Assembly: GCA_026261815.1 (NCBI GenBank)
Contig: JAMPIT010000856.1
Location: 12,554,001 to 12,618,000, forward strand
From: Monarcha castaneiventris obscurior
Taxonomy: Eukaryota > Chordata > Aves > Passeriformes > Monarchidae
Length of the DNA: 64,000 nucleotides
Direction of reading: 5' to 3'
A program made the position numbers and the translations under genes. The notes under the pieces were generated by a model, which saw only the letters and a list, made by a program, of their open reading frames with translations, was not told the DNA's origin and did no database searches. Positions 48,986 through 60,515 of this stretch are shown in pieces (position 1 is the stretch's first letter; the number at the start of each line of letters is the position of its first letter).

Positions 48986-51900
48986 CCTTCTGCTGGGGAG
49001 GACACGCAGAGGGTGTTGAGCAGGGGTAGCTGTGTGTGAGCTCTGGCTCTCAGGATGCTTCACAACGAGCACCTCTCAAGGCCCCTTTAAAGCTTTTCCC
49101 ATCCTTCGGGCCGTATCAAATAAGAAAAGCTTTTGGCTCGCAGAGAAAGATGTTTTCAAATGGCTCTTGGCTTTCAAACCTGGGCTCCACCCTGCTCCAA
49201 GGGTGCTGATTTAAATGCAATTATAAAATTGTATTGAATGCAGCTGAAAAAATATGGGTGGTTTCTCAGCTAGGGCAAGGCATTTTTTTTTTTATTTTTT
49301 ATTTTTCTCCTCACCTGCACAAACAGAATATTTCATGCAGACCCCTTCCCTTGTTAGCTCTGAGAGGTGACTGCTTCTGTCCTAAATGTTGCTTCTTCCC
49401 AGCCCCTGAGGGGTCAAAGAGCTGCTTTGTTCCATGGGTTGGACAGGGAGGGCTGTTCCATGCCAGGGCCTTGGAAGAACCACTCAGAGATCCATGAGCT
49501 GAGGTGGAGCCATGGCCTCTGATCAAAAGGATTGGACCAAGAAAGGAAATAATCATCATATATACAATCTTTAGTCCAGTAAAAGGGAAGAGTTCTGCAC
49601 ACTCCTGTGTTTTCTAAGCCCTTCATGTGCAATATTTTTTTATGTAGTTGCTGTTTCCTTGGATCCTGATCCTCTGAGGGTAGAAATCTACCTCCCATCT
49701 TTGACGCCTGAGTAAGACAGGAGGAGCTTTACCCTGATCCAGTAAACACAGCAAAACCAGCAGTGGGAAATAAGCTGTCAGCCTCAAATTACTGTGGGCC
49801 CAGAACTGCACTGCTCTTTTGTTTTGTGTGGTGTTCAGACTTGAGCCTCCTCAGAAGAAAGTTTGTTTCAGTTCAGGACCCAAACCAGAGAAACATATAT
49901 TCTCTCCTCCAGAAAGTAGGACAGTTCCTGACACATTACAAACCATTAGTGTAAGATTTTGAGGTGAGCTATTCTCTACTTTTCTATTAAAAATCCATAA
50001 AACTGAGCTTCTCCCACCCACTCAAGATGATAAAGCACAAAACCACAAAAACTTGTAAATAAAACATGAGGCAGAGGAATTCTCAATGTCTTTGGGGGAA
50101 GGAAGAGACAATAGCAAAATATGTAGCAGCCTAAAGCAAAACCCCACATGAACAGCAATTTGTACTTGATGCAGAGCAAAAAAAACCACCCCACCCTCCC
50201 CAAGGTAGTTCACGAGTTCTGTGAAACCCCCCTTGCACAACTGATGTTACAATTTAGAAGGGCCTTTTTTTCCTGAAGAGCTGAAGTTCCTTCTCATCTC
50301 CCAAAAGTCAATTTAAACTACGTCTGCCTCAGGTGACAGCAAATATCTCTCATTTGAAATCCTCGTTCAGGATGAGAGGAACCCCAGCATTTCTGGAGTC
50401 CTGTGGTGAGCTGCAGCTTGGTCAACTCAAACTTGGCATCTGCAGAAAGGTTGTGTTGATGGAGCAAAGGAAGGAGAAAAAAAAAGTGGGGAAAAGTCAG
50501 TGCTGGGGCAGCACAGGCACATCTGGGAGCAAAAAAGGCAGAGCAAAACCTGCAGGTGCTGTTGGTACCTCTGACAACACAAATGAACTGTTCGTAGGGA
50601 TGTTCATTGAGTCTCTTTCTGTTGGGCATGGAATTCTACCAGAACCAAAACTGTTTGTGAAATCATGTTGTTGAGTCCTTTTGTTGTTGCTGTTGTTGTA
50701 GAGAAAACAAGAAAAGAGAGGGGGAAAAAAAAAAAAAAAGACAAAGAAATTACAGCAGCAAGGGTATGGTCCATGTCTGCATAAGTAAAACAAGAAACTT
50801 CAATTTCCCCTTGGGGAATTTCAAATTATGTTTTTCCTACTGTCATAGAAACTGTCAAAAATAAGAAGTCATGCAGAAATCAAATGTTTTGATACATGCA
50901 AAGCAACTCTTTCCTCAAAAAGTTTCTCTCGCCAGGAATTTTGAAATGTTGGCCTGTTCTGATGTGGGAGAGAAATTCATCTGAACATATCCTCCATGAA
51001 ACAAGATGTCCAGTTGGGACCCAGGGCTGCAATAAAATGCTCTTACTGATAAAATTCCAGTGGTGTGAGCACCATCAAGGATTTGATGGATGTGGCCTTA
51101 AATCCTTTTATTATCATAGACTTTCCTATATTTAAATAGTTCAGTCTTTCTGCACCTCTTATCTATGCAGAAATTATCAGGACTCTGCAGATCATAGAGC
51201 TGTAGATGAAAATCATGAGAGGATCTAAAGGTTTCAGGTAAAGCTGAGTTGCCAAAGAAACATAATTCTACAAGAAGTAGGGTGAATTCTCTGCTCTGGG
51301 AAGCAAGGCTGGACATGGGATTTTGGGTGGGTTTTTTTTCTGTGCAGTGGGCAGGACTCAGCACAGATAGCAAAATCCTCCATAGTTTTCTGGGTGTCTT
51401 TATCTTAACTGCAAAAATTGTGGAGAGGGGGAAAGTGCATGGCATTAAGAAAAGCCCATCTGTCTAAAACGTACACTGAATAAAATCCTAATCTGCCTCG
51501 TTGATTGGTATGAACATGTTTTCTTATTTTTCTTTCATCTGTATTGAAAAAAAGATGTAAGCAGAGATGCATCCTACCCTTCACCAGGCATATACAGCAA
51601 TCAGGATTATGTTGTTTTCATGCAAGCGTGGAAATTAAACAAAGTACTGCTCTTCTTTGTCGTTTCTGCAAGACAAAGCAGATCCTTCTGTAAGATCTTC
51701 TGTGTAGTGCCTGCCATGTTCAAATGCTCTCTTGGCAAGTGTGTGGAGTGTCTGCATCCCTTCCACAGGTAAAGGCAATTCCTGGTGTTTATTCCCTGAT
51801 TTAGAGCTGTGTATGATCTCCAGGCCCACGACTGGGCTCTGAGCCTTCACCCCCCCAAGTCAATGGGAATGCAGACAGCTGGAAATTTGTTCTCTTTCTG

Positions 51901-52077
51901 AGACTGGTGTTTTTGAGCATCTCAGCTCTGCTTGGAAGAGGGAAGCTGTGTCTGGGGTTGGCTCCAGCTGAGACATCCACAGGTACATCCCTCCAGCTGA
52001 GCATTGCTGGCACATGCCCCAGAGCAGCCCAGCAGTGACTCAGTTCCTTCCTTTCTCTGAAGTTCCTTCACGAAAAG

Positions 52078-52079
<2 letters not shown>

Positions 52080-52133
<54 letters not shown>
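52080..52133. repeat. (GT)27 microsatellite
   Basis: An uninterrupted GT run of 54 bases between CGAAAAGGG and TTAAATCC. Its length makes it a likely polymorphic marker and a possible Z-DNA former. Confidence 0.97.
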
Positions 52134-52135
<2 letters not shown>

Positions 52136-54034
52136 AATCCGTGATCACCTAACCTTAAGTTGTCCCTTCCAGTGGTGATTTTCCACAGCAAATATCTGGG
52201 CCCAGTAAGCCAGAGATAATATTTAACCGCATTGTTCCGGATTTGATGATGGTGTGATCTATTCTGGGAACAAGGACCATCGTTTCAGTACATATTTATG
52301 AGGGTGGCGAGGTGCCCAACAGGAAGCATGACGTGGCTCTCCAGAGCAGGGCAGCCCTCCAGGGTGGTTGGGATTAACTCGTGTGTTCCACGCCGTGGGG
52401 CAGGGGGCAGCAGCTGGGAGGCTGAGCGGGTACACGTGGGCAAAGAGGTGTTTTTCCACTCCTGCTGCTGAGCCCAGCAGCCCTGTTAGCCCAGACACGT
52501 CCCAGGCTGGGTGTTTGAGTGTGAGCAGCAGCACAGGGAGACCCTCAGCGCTGGCAGGGCAGCCTGTGCCAGCAGGGAACACAATGACCTCCTGTCACCA
52601 CAGGTTCAGGCTGTGGGTGCCCTCTGCACCCTCATCCGTTCGTGTGCTGTTCCCAAACACCAGGAGTTTGTCAGGGGTGGTTTCCTCTCAGAAATGCTGT
52701 GGGGCAGCAGGGTTGTTTTGTCTCCAAAGCCCGTGGCCCTCCCAGGTGTCCCCTGTGCCACGGGCAGGCAGCTCAGCTGAGCTATGGAGCCACTGCTGTG
52801 GTCACACACTGCTCTGCTCCACCTGGCTGGTAGGATGGACATTCCAACCCGAATCCAGCTGTTCAGGAGCTGTGTTAGTAGATTCCTCCTGTCCTGTCCT
52901 ATCCTTCAAACTGCCAGGATCGCTGCTGGGTGCACAGGTAGGGACAGGCAAGGGCTGAGACAGGCAAAGGCTGAGTTGCTTCATCTCCCCAGCAATCCCA
53001 GGGGCAGCCGTGATCCCAAGGAACACGTTGGTGCCTGCAGTGAGAGCACTGATCTGCACAACGCCCAGAACCAGGCTCTGGATCTTGTTCAGAGAAGTTT
53101 TTGAGGGCTGTGTTTGCTGAATGCGGTGCTTAGGAAATCTGTGGCAAATTTAGGCAGGGCATCGTGGAGATGTCTGCCAGGGTTTGTGAAATGTCACTGT
53201 TTCAGGGGGAGTTTTACCACTCCTTTCAATGTTTTTATTTCATTTTATAGTAAAAGCAGGGTTACAGTGTTAGTTTATGAAATAAATACATGCATCAGTA
53301 GATATTAAACAAAGGACTGATTTTACTGGCGCAGATATGTCTTGGATCTCAAACAGGAGACAATATTCATACTCAGAGCTGTAACCAAGCAAGTGCTATG
53401 GGTGCAAAGCTGCTCTTAGTTTTATGAAGTACCAAGGCAGTCTTTTAAAGGCAATCCCAAGCAAATGCTACCTGGGAATTCCCATGTGCCTCAATTAAGA
53501 GGAAACAGTGTTAAGTACGGTGAAGATGTGGGAAACACCCTAAGGCCCATTTGAGAGGGAAAAACCACACTCTGTGGTTGTTGTCTGTGCTGGGAGGTTC
53601 TGCACTTTTTATACTACACTCTCCAGATTAAAATATTTGCTTATGACCTGCAGCACTGTGCATCTGATTCTGCTCTTGCTGATGTCTGTGGCGAGAGTGC
53701 ATTAGTAAAGTTTGGCTCCTTTCCACTGGTGTGATCTTCCAAGCATTCGCTTCTCTGTGAAAGGCAGGGAGAAGCAGAGTAGCCTGATAGGCTCCAATGG
53801 CCATTTCCAGCACAAAACCTGATGCAATTAGGCTCTACTCGAGTCTATTATAGTGGAATTTTCCTGCCAGTGTTGTGCTGGGAATGTACTCTGAGCAGTG
53901 GGGATGCCTGGCTTGTCCTGCTGACTTGGAGAGGACAAAGGGTGTTCAGGATGTGTCTGTGCTGAGGGATGCAGCTTCCCACATGGCCAGGGCAAACAGA
54001 AGTGGCTTTAAGGCAATGAAATGAGTTGCTGTAC

Positions 54035-54474
54035 TGATGCCTTCTCCAGCCACCTAGAAACAGAGGCTAGACAAGAGAAAGGGAATAAAGGTCGGTGTTT
54101 ATTTGAAGGGCCTTCAAGGTACACCCTGGGGGAGCCAGAGGCTGCTTCCAAATAATGGACCCCAAGATGGACCCCAGGTCACAAGTTCTTCACACCTTTA
54201 TAGGTTTGGTTCATTTGCACACCACGGTTAATTCTCCAATTAAAGCCCCAGTTCAATGATGTAATTCCTCTCAGCTTGCTCCCCCCTTAGAGGCTTTGGG
54301 TTACACATTTTGGGCCTAGAAGAGCCTGGCTGTCCTTGAAGGCAAAGCCTGGAGAGGCTTTGTTGTGTCTGCCCAGCACGAGAGAGCAGAAATTCCAGGC
54401 TACAAGGAACTTCAGAGTTACACTCTAAGCAGTACAGAATTTGTAAAATATAAAAGTTAAAACCTAAGGCATCA
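54035..54474 (-). mobile_element. Solo LTR, copy 4 of the five-copy ERV family
   Basis: Same ends and inner landmarks as the other copies, on the minus strand. It is flanked by a perfect 4-bp duplication GTAC (54031-54034 and 54475-54478). The octamer is changed (plus strand CATTTGCACACC). It is a clean solo LTR. Confidence 0.9.
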
Positions 54475-54478
54475 GTAC

Positions 54479-56940
54479 TCGCAGGGATGGCTCATAGTCT
54501 TCAAGGACTTTTGGCAAACAGCATGTCCAGTATGGACTTCTTCACCTATGGCTTTGTGTGACAGCAAGGTGAAATCCAGCTGGGGCACAGGGTGGTGCTG
54601 GGACCTTCCTCTGCACCAGGGAAGTGCCACATGGATGGGCTGGAAGGGACAATGGGCCGTGTCAGCCATGAGCATGTTTTCCCCACAGCTCTCAGATGTT
54701 TTCCTGATCCTCCCCAGATCGTTGTTCATGCTCCAAAATCCTGCCGGAGCCACTGGAGGAAAACAAGTCTCAGGGAGAGGCCTCCAACAGGGACACAAAT
54801 TATGTGAGGATTCAAACAAGTCCTAACCTGACATTTTTCAAAGTGAAATGCAGGACCTGCCGCTCGCTGATTGCTTCTGGCCTGTAACAGCAGCTGAAGC
54901 ACAAACAACATCATTTGCCATGGATGATGACAAGGAGAGAAAAGAGAGGAATGGGGAAGAAGTGAGAAAAAAAAAAGTAGTATTGAATCGAATTATGGAG
55001 GAAAAACAGCTTCTTCATGGACAGCTTGGAAGAAACCATTAGTTTTGTGTGTATGCTTAAAAGTTACCGTGGTATATCCACTGCCCATGCCAGAGCTAGA
55101 GAGCTCCTTATAACAATTACAGAGGACAGAGGAATTCTCTTCCCTTCCTCAGTAGGGCTCGTGGCTGCCACTGGAGAGGGTTTCCTGCAGTCCATGCCCA
55201 TGGAGAAGGTTGAAAGGAATTGCCTGAGGATGCTCTAGGCTGGGGTGCCCAGGGCTGCCATCTGAGAGGGGTTTGGGCAAATGGGGCCCCTTTTGTGCAG
55301 CCCATCATGGAGATTTTCCCTCTTTCCCCAGCAAACCAGCCAGCAGGCTCTTCCTCCTGAGATTGAAACTATCTGTGATTGCAGGGGGATCTCACAGAAA
55401 GGTGAGGTGAGGTGACACAACTCCAAGCATTACCCAAACCTTGCAGAACTAACTTCTGCAGGAAAGCTATAAAAATAGGGAAAGAGGCATAAAAACTATA
55501 TTGCATTCCAGTGGAGCCAAAGACCATGGTCTCTTTAAATGTTATTAAGTCAATAATTAAGTGAATTTGGAGTGTGAACTGTGTATCCACTTTAAATGGA
55601 TTAATGATATGAGAATTCATACAAAATTGCTGTGTTGATTTTATGTTAATGGCTTTTTGAATGTAAGCTGAACTATTAACCAAGGATAAGTGGAACTAAT
55701 GTGCCAGCATTACTATAGAAATATAATTGAAAGGATGGTCTGCAATTTGTAAAGGGCCTTGTTTCTCTGGAGTGGGTCGGGAGAACAAAGGCTCCCTTGG
55801 ACAGATTGGGAGGATGTCAGTGGAGGCAGGAGGGCTTTACATGGAAAACCCTGAAAGGCTTAAATGAAAGCTCAGGGGAGGGGTGTAATTCAGATATCAA
55901 CAGTGACACTGCAGACACCCAGCAGAGCAGGGTATCTCGTTTAAGATCACCAGTTTGTGCTTTAAGTCTCTCAGGACATTCCCAGGACAGCTGTGCTTTA
56001 TGCCAGCAGCCAAGGAGCAAATATTCCCGAGATCTTGAGGATAAATTTGTGCCTAAAGCTGCGTTTCACACGACTCAACCTTTCTCTTCATTTCATCCCA
56101 TCCTGAGTGCAGCATGGCAGGGACAGGGCAGGCACAGGAAAAATTTGTGTTGGTTGGTAGAAGGAGTAGGGATGGCAGGAAAAATGAGCAGAATGGAAAT
56201 AAATGTAGGCTGGCTGTCAGTGTGTTTTTCCAAACAGCAAAATCTGGTCGATTGTGGAATCCCCATTACTTGAATTATTTAAATATAAACTGGATAAAAG
56301 CCCTCAAGAAAATAATACAGAGAGTTGATTAGGGTGACCTATTGAGTCTTTCCAGCTCTCAGTTTTTGGGGGTGTGGTTAAAATATAGGATTGAAACAGC
56401 TGCTGAATGACCTTTTTTGTTCTCAGCCTTTGATCTTTCTCCCTCCCCTTGCAGAGGCAGCATCCAAGGTGCTGAGTGGACAGCCTGGGTGCAGCCCACA
56501 AAGGCAGGAGAAATGTGGGGTCCCCAGGGACCCTGAAGCCTTGAATCTCCCCTCACTTGTGGCTTTTTCATGCTCCAGTGTGGCTCCTCTTGATTTCTGT
56601 TGGGTTAGGATCAGGCTCAAGGCATTTGATGCTGATAATTTTGCAGAATGTTGTGGTAATATCATGGCAGCCCTTGGCAGTAAGTTGGCTTTGGGGGTGC
56701 AGAAGTGAGGGTTTAAGGTGACTGTGACAAACTTGCAAACTGGGTGGAAAATGGGGACAGTTTTCTGCTGGGTTAATGGGTTGAATTGTCTCAGTGGGAT
56801 GCCCCACAAGGGCCAGGCTGTGCAGGGAGGAGCAGGGGCTGAGGGGAGGAGGGAGCAGAGCTCCCACATTTTCCAATGGCAGCCAGTGGATCTGCTCATG
56901 ATGCCTTCCCAAGTCCCAGAGGATTCTCGGAAGCCTCGTT
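54479..56940. other. Gene-free flank between LTR copies 4 and 5
   Basis: Holds an old CR1 fragment (56180-56375). Because copy 5 appears to be followed by a primer-binding-like site on the minus strand, this region was inspected for gag or pol remnants. I found none, although a 178-codon minus-strand frame (56959-56423) starts just beyond it. Confidence 0.5.
56180..56375 (+). mobile_element. Old CR1 LINE 3' fragment, plus orientation
   Basis: TCGATTGTGGAATCCCCATT, ACTTGAATTATTTAAATATA, AACTGGATAAAAGCCCT and GGGTGACCTATTGAGTCTTT followed by CCAGCTCTC follow the sense CR1 3' end (GTTGTGGAATCTCCATC...GGCTGGATGAAGCC...GATCTTTAAGGTCCCTTCCAACC). The 5' limit is soft. Confidence 0.7.
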
Positions 56941-56958
56941 GTCCCATCTGGGGTGCCA
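56941..56958 (-). mobile_element. Putative retroviral primer-binding site
   Basis: Eighteen bases beginning with TGG, six bases after the LTR end of copy 5. Its place, length and first bases fit a primer-binding site. I cannot assign the tRNA with confidence. No further proviral gene is recognisable beyond it. Confidence 0.5.
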
Positions 56959-56964
56959 AAGAAC

Positions 56965-57400
56965 TGATGCTTTCTCCAGCCTAGAAACAGAGACTAGACA
57001 AGAGTAAGGGAATAAAGATAGATATTTATTTGAAGGGCCTTCAAGGCACACCCTGGGGGAGCCAGAGGCTGCTTCCAAAAATGGACCCCAAGATGGACCC
57101 CAGGTCACGAGTTCTTCACACCTTTATAGGTTTGGTTCATTTGCATACCACGGTTAATTCTCCAATTAAAGCCCCAGTTCAATGATGTAATTCCCCTCAG
57201 CTTGCTCCCCCCTCAGAGTCTTTGGTTTACACATTTTGGGCCTAGAAGAGCCTGGCTGTCCTTGAAGGCAAAGCCTGGAGAGGCTTTGTTGTGTCTGCCC
57301 AGCACGAGGGAGCAGAAATTACAGGCTACAAGGAACTTCAGAGTTACACTCTAAGCAGTACAGAATCTGAAAAATATAAAACTTAAAACCTAAGGCATCA
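56965..57400 (-). mobile_element. LTR, copy 5 of the five-copy ERV family, with possible leader
   Basis: Same LTR on the minus strand, with a short deletion near its left end (CTCCAGCCTAGAAAC). Plus-strand flanks are GAAC and CTCA, so there is no target duplication. On the LTR strand the CA end is followed by GTTCTT and then TGGCACCCCAGATGGGAC (56958-56941). This starts with TGG and has the length and position of a retroviral tRNA primer-binding site. It is therefore better read as a 5' LTR plus leader of a truncated provirus than as a solo LTR. Confidence 0.82.
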
Positions 57401-60239
57401 CTCAGGCCCACCATGTAACTGCACTCTGTGTTTGCCTATCTGAAATTTAGGGATAAAGTGTGTGTGCATTTCAGAGCTACTGCTAAAAAGCCACCCACAA
57501 GAGGAGATCTGCTTTTTTTAAAAGCGAGTGCGTTCACCTCTGCCTCTCCAAGGAATGGCTTTAAAACCACAGACTTTATATTTTGAGGTGAAGCTGCAAG
57601 TTCTCTGTTGCTCTTGTGTTCTTGCCAGTGATTGAAAAAGTACTGATGGGACCTGGTTGAATGCCCAGATGTCTGTGAGAGCCACTGATTCTTTAATGAG
57701 GGTTAGATCAGGCTCCAGAGGTCTGTACATAAAAGCAGCAATGTTTTGTCAAAAAAAACCCAATCAGTGCTCTGAATTTATGGGCGTTATAAACACAGAA
57801 TTGGGTGGGTGATTAGAAGTGTCATTTATAATATAATGCTGCTGATAGTCAAAGAAAATGTAAATAAATCCTTAACCATGTTGTGCATCCTTGTACAGCC
57901 TGTCTGCCAGAACTACAAACAAACAATAGCAGCATATAGGTGTTTGGAAAATAAACTGCCTGATTAGCTAATCTCATCTAACTGAGGTTCAGTGATAAAC
58001 TGAATTGTATGTATTTTGTCTTTTGTTACTATAAATATGATTGCATGTCAAGGTCAGCATTTTTATTCCTCTAACTCCATAAAAAAGCATGCTTCAAAGA
58101 AATTAAAGTTATTTTGTGTTGTATATTGAAAATACAAGACGTCTAATAGTTTTGGGTGAAATTCTTCCATTATTGGTTTGACACCAAATCTTGATTTTTT
58201 AAAAATTTTTTTTTCAGTCAGAGAGAGTCAGATGTCCATATTTCCAAAATATTCAGTACATTTGGAAATCTGTGTATTTGTGTGCAAATTCACATTTGCA
58301 AATTTAAAAATGCATATTTGCATATTTAAACGTTCAATTTGTCAAAGCCCTTCTCCCATTTATATTAACATATATTTTATCAGGCTCAGTGCTTCGGGTC
58401 CCTTTCCTTCTCTCTCTGGGGCAAAGCTCAGTGCAGCTGAGCATAATTCTCCATTTGTGGTGGCATGAATTCTTCCTTAGTGCTGCATTTTGATACTTTT
58501 ACTCATCTTCCTTGAATATCACTTTATTTCACCAGCAGCCCAGTCGAGTAATGGACATTCCAGTCATCTCTTTTGCACTTACAGAGTAATGCAGTTCTTA
58601 ACAGATGGGAAGATGTGTGAGTAGCTATTCATAAAGGGGAGGCTGCAGGTCAGCCCAGGAGCAGGAGTGTGGCAGGGTGGGATTGCCAGAGGCTGGGAAT
58701 AGCTTTGATTTTTTCACAGTACCAGGGCTATGTATCCTTTCACTGCCAGACATATGGGAAGCCCCTAATGAGGCTTACATTACTGCTACTTAATATGCAA
58801 GTTGTTCCAAAGCAAGTGAAACTTGCAGTGGTAATGAACACTTAAGCAAAACACATTTTTCTTCACTGGCCCATTACTATCCAGAGATAGTTGATATCTG
58901 CTAAATGATTTTTCTCTCAGAGATAATGTGCAGAGAAGCTGTTAATGCCTCCTCCCATGCAAAACTTATGTCAGGTTCTCTAAAAGTAGGAGGTTGATTT
59001 TACAACCACAGTATCTGAAAGCAAAATACAAAGTCTGGCAACCTTTCCACTTGCCTTTGGTGCCTACAGGGAATGCCCGGGTTATGTTTTTGAGGTTTTC
59101 TCCAAAGTCATCAGAGCTAAACAGTTGTGTTCTGTTTGGTTTGTTTTGATGGTTAAAATTATCAGTTAATTAGATGCTTCCAGTAGGTAACACTTTTATA
59201 AAGATGCCAAGCATCACAGGAGTGGTGTCGTGGCCGCCAGCGAGTGACCGCGCCACGGCTCAGCGAGGGAACACGCACCCACAGCGTGTCTGCCACGGTG
59301 CTTTTGGGCAGAGGCTCTTCCTCCATGAGCAGTGATTGCCATTGTCTGGCTGCTGTCAGAGCAGCTCTTCTCAGAGAGGCAAAGACAACTTGTGCACAGC
59401 CTCCTGCCTGCCCCTGGAACGCAGCGGCGCTGACGGTCATGTGCCTACAGAGCCCTAACAAAGCTCCCCTTTATGGGAGCCTGGCTGCTGTGTGAGCAAC
59501 TGAGGGATCTTGGCACGGTCAGCAGCATCACTTGGCCACAGCAGGCTTCAGCAAACCCCTCCTGAATGCTCGAGGAGGGAATGGGAACCCTCCCTTCATG
59601 GGTAAGCCTGGATGCTGTTAAGAGCAGCGACTCTGTGGATGCACCCACTGTGCACAGCCCCCAGCACCTGGGCAGGCAGAGGAGAAGCCCAGCTTGGGAG
59701 CGTGGTAACTGCAAGAATTGCATCATGTGTGTGTTTAATTTGTCCCTCTGGGTTCAAAGCTGGTTAAATACAGGCTGCTCTTTGCCCCAAAACAGCATTT
59801 CCTTGGCTCAGAGCTGGCTCTGGTTGCAGTCCTGTGGAAACCAGAGGAGAAGCAGATGATCTGTGTGCTTGGGAACTGCTTTGCAGAAGATGTCCTTGCT
59901 TCTTGCCAGCCCATCTCATCCTGAGAAGAGCAGCCAAAGAGGCTGTTCTTCCTCTGGGAGGCTCCATGGAGGGGCTTTTCCTTAAGGGAAGAAAACGCCT
60001 CTTCCTCTTCTCTGCCTTTCCAGTTAGGACCTATCTCCTTCCCTTCTCCTCCCCACCATCCCCATGGCTGTTTCTCATCCAGTGCCAACAAGTCCTCTCC
60101 ACCAGAAAAAAATTACTCACGTTGCTGTTCTGCCTCCAGATACAGAGAGTTTGTATTCCCAATTTCTTTAATAATCTAGACAGTTAAATTAGAATAATAT
60201 TAAAGGGCAGTTTAGCAAGGATGAAAAGCAAATAGTACT
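57401..60239. other. Gene-free flank
   Basis: No supported exon or mobile element. A small GC- and CpG-richer spot lies near 59220-59300, with chance open frames on both strands around 59.2-60.1 kb. Confidence 0.5.
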
Positions 60240-60515
60240 GCCAACTTCAATTGAAAAATATATTGAGTCAGGTTTTCATGAATTACACAGTAATCTTAAA
60301 AATCACAGTTAAAATGACTAAATTGGTCCCTTTTTCATTTTGTGTTCTGATTTCTGGGTCTTTAGGGTATAACCATAAAGTCTAGAAAATTACTGTTAAT
60401 AAAAATTAAGAGAGGAGCTTCTCATGTCATTGCACGCTTCTGGCAGCCAAGGCTGGAGAACACTCAGAAATCATAAGACTCAAGATAAAAATCATGTGAG
60501 TTGGCAACACTGCTC
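60240..60515 (+). mobile_element. Ancient amniote interspersed repeat
   Basis: The right end reads AGAAATCATAAGACTCAAGA followed by TAAAAATCATGTGAGTTGGC and AACACTG. The middle contains TTCTGATTTCTGGGTCTTTA followed by GGGTATAACC. In the same order these match a repeat I recall from turtle and crocodile DNA (...AATCATGAGACTCA.AATAAAATCATGAGAGTTGGCAACACTG). Name and class are not known to me; it is old and diverged. Confidence 0.6.

Larger units (their letters stand above)
47364..54034. other. Gene-free flank with simple repeats
   Basis: It contains the GGGACA hexamer array (48934-48985), the (GT)27 run (52080-52133), a 16-bp tandem duplication (GACAGGCAAGGGCTGA, 52943-52974) and A/T tracts near 49285 and 50725. 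Open frames at 52.3-53.0 kb (up to 196 codons) are in a GC-richer patch and show no known domain. Confidence 0.55.

Noticed and set aside
48723..49072. Frames with GTGTGTGT, SLSLSL or VPVPVP peptides
   Set aside because: Translation of the GGGACA hexamer array.
51922..52191. Frame with a His-Thr dipeptide run
   Set aside because: Translation of the (GT)27 microsatellite on the minus strand.
52368..52958. 196-codon plus-strand frame
   Set aside because: No recognisable domain, several competing frames in the same patch, no splice or promoter signal.
56423..56959. 178-codon minus-strand frame right after LTR copy 5, considered as gag
   Set aside because: It begins inside the putative primer-binding site, shows no matrix, capsid or nucleocapsid motif, and overlaps an unrelated plus-strand context.
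25131..57400. A complete provirus between any pair of the five LTRs
   Set aside because: Copies 1, 3 and 4 have their own target duplications, copy 3 is inverted, and no gag, pol or env sequence is recognisable between any pair.
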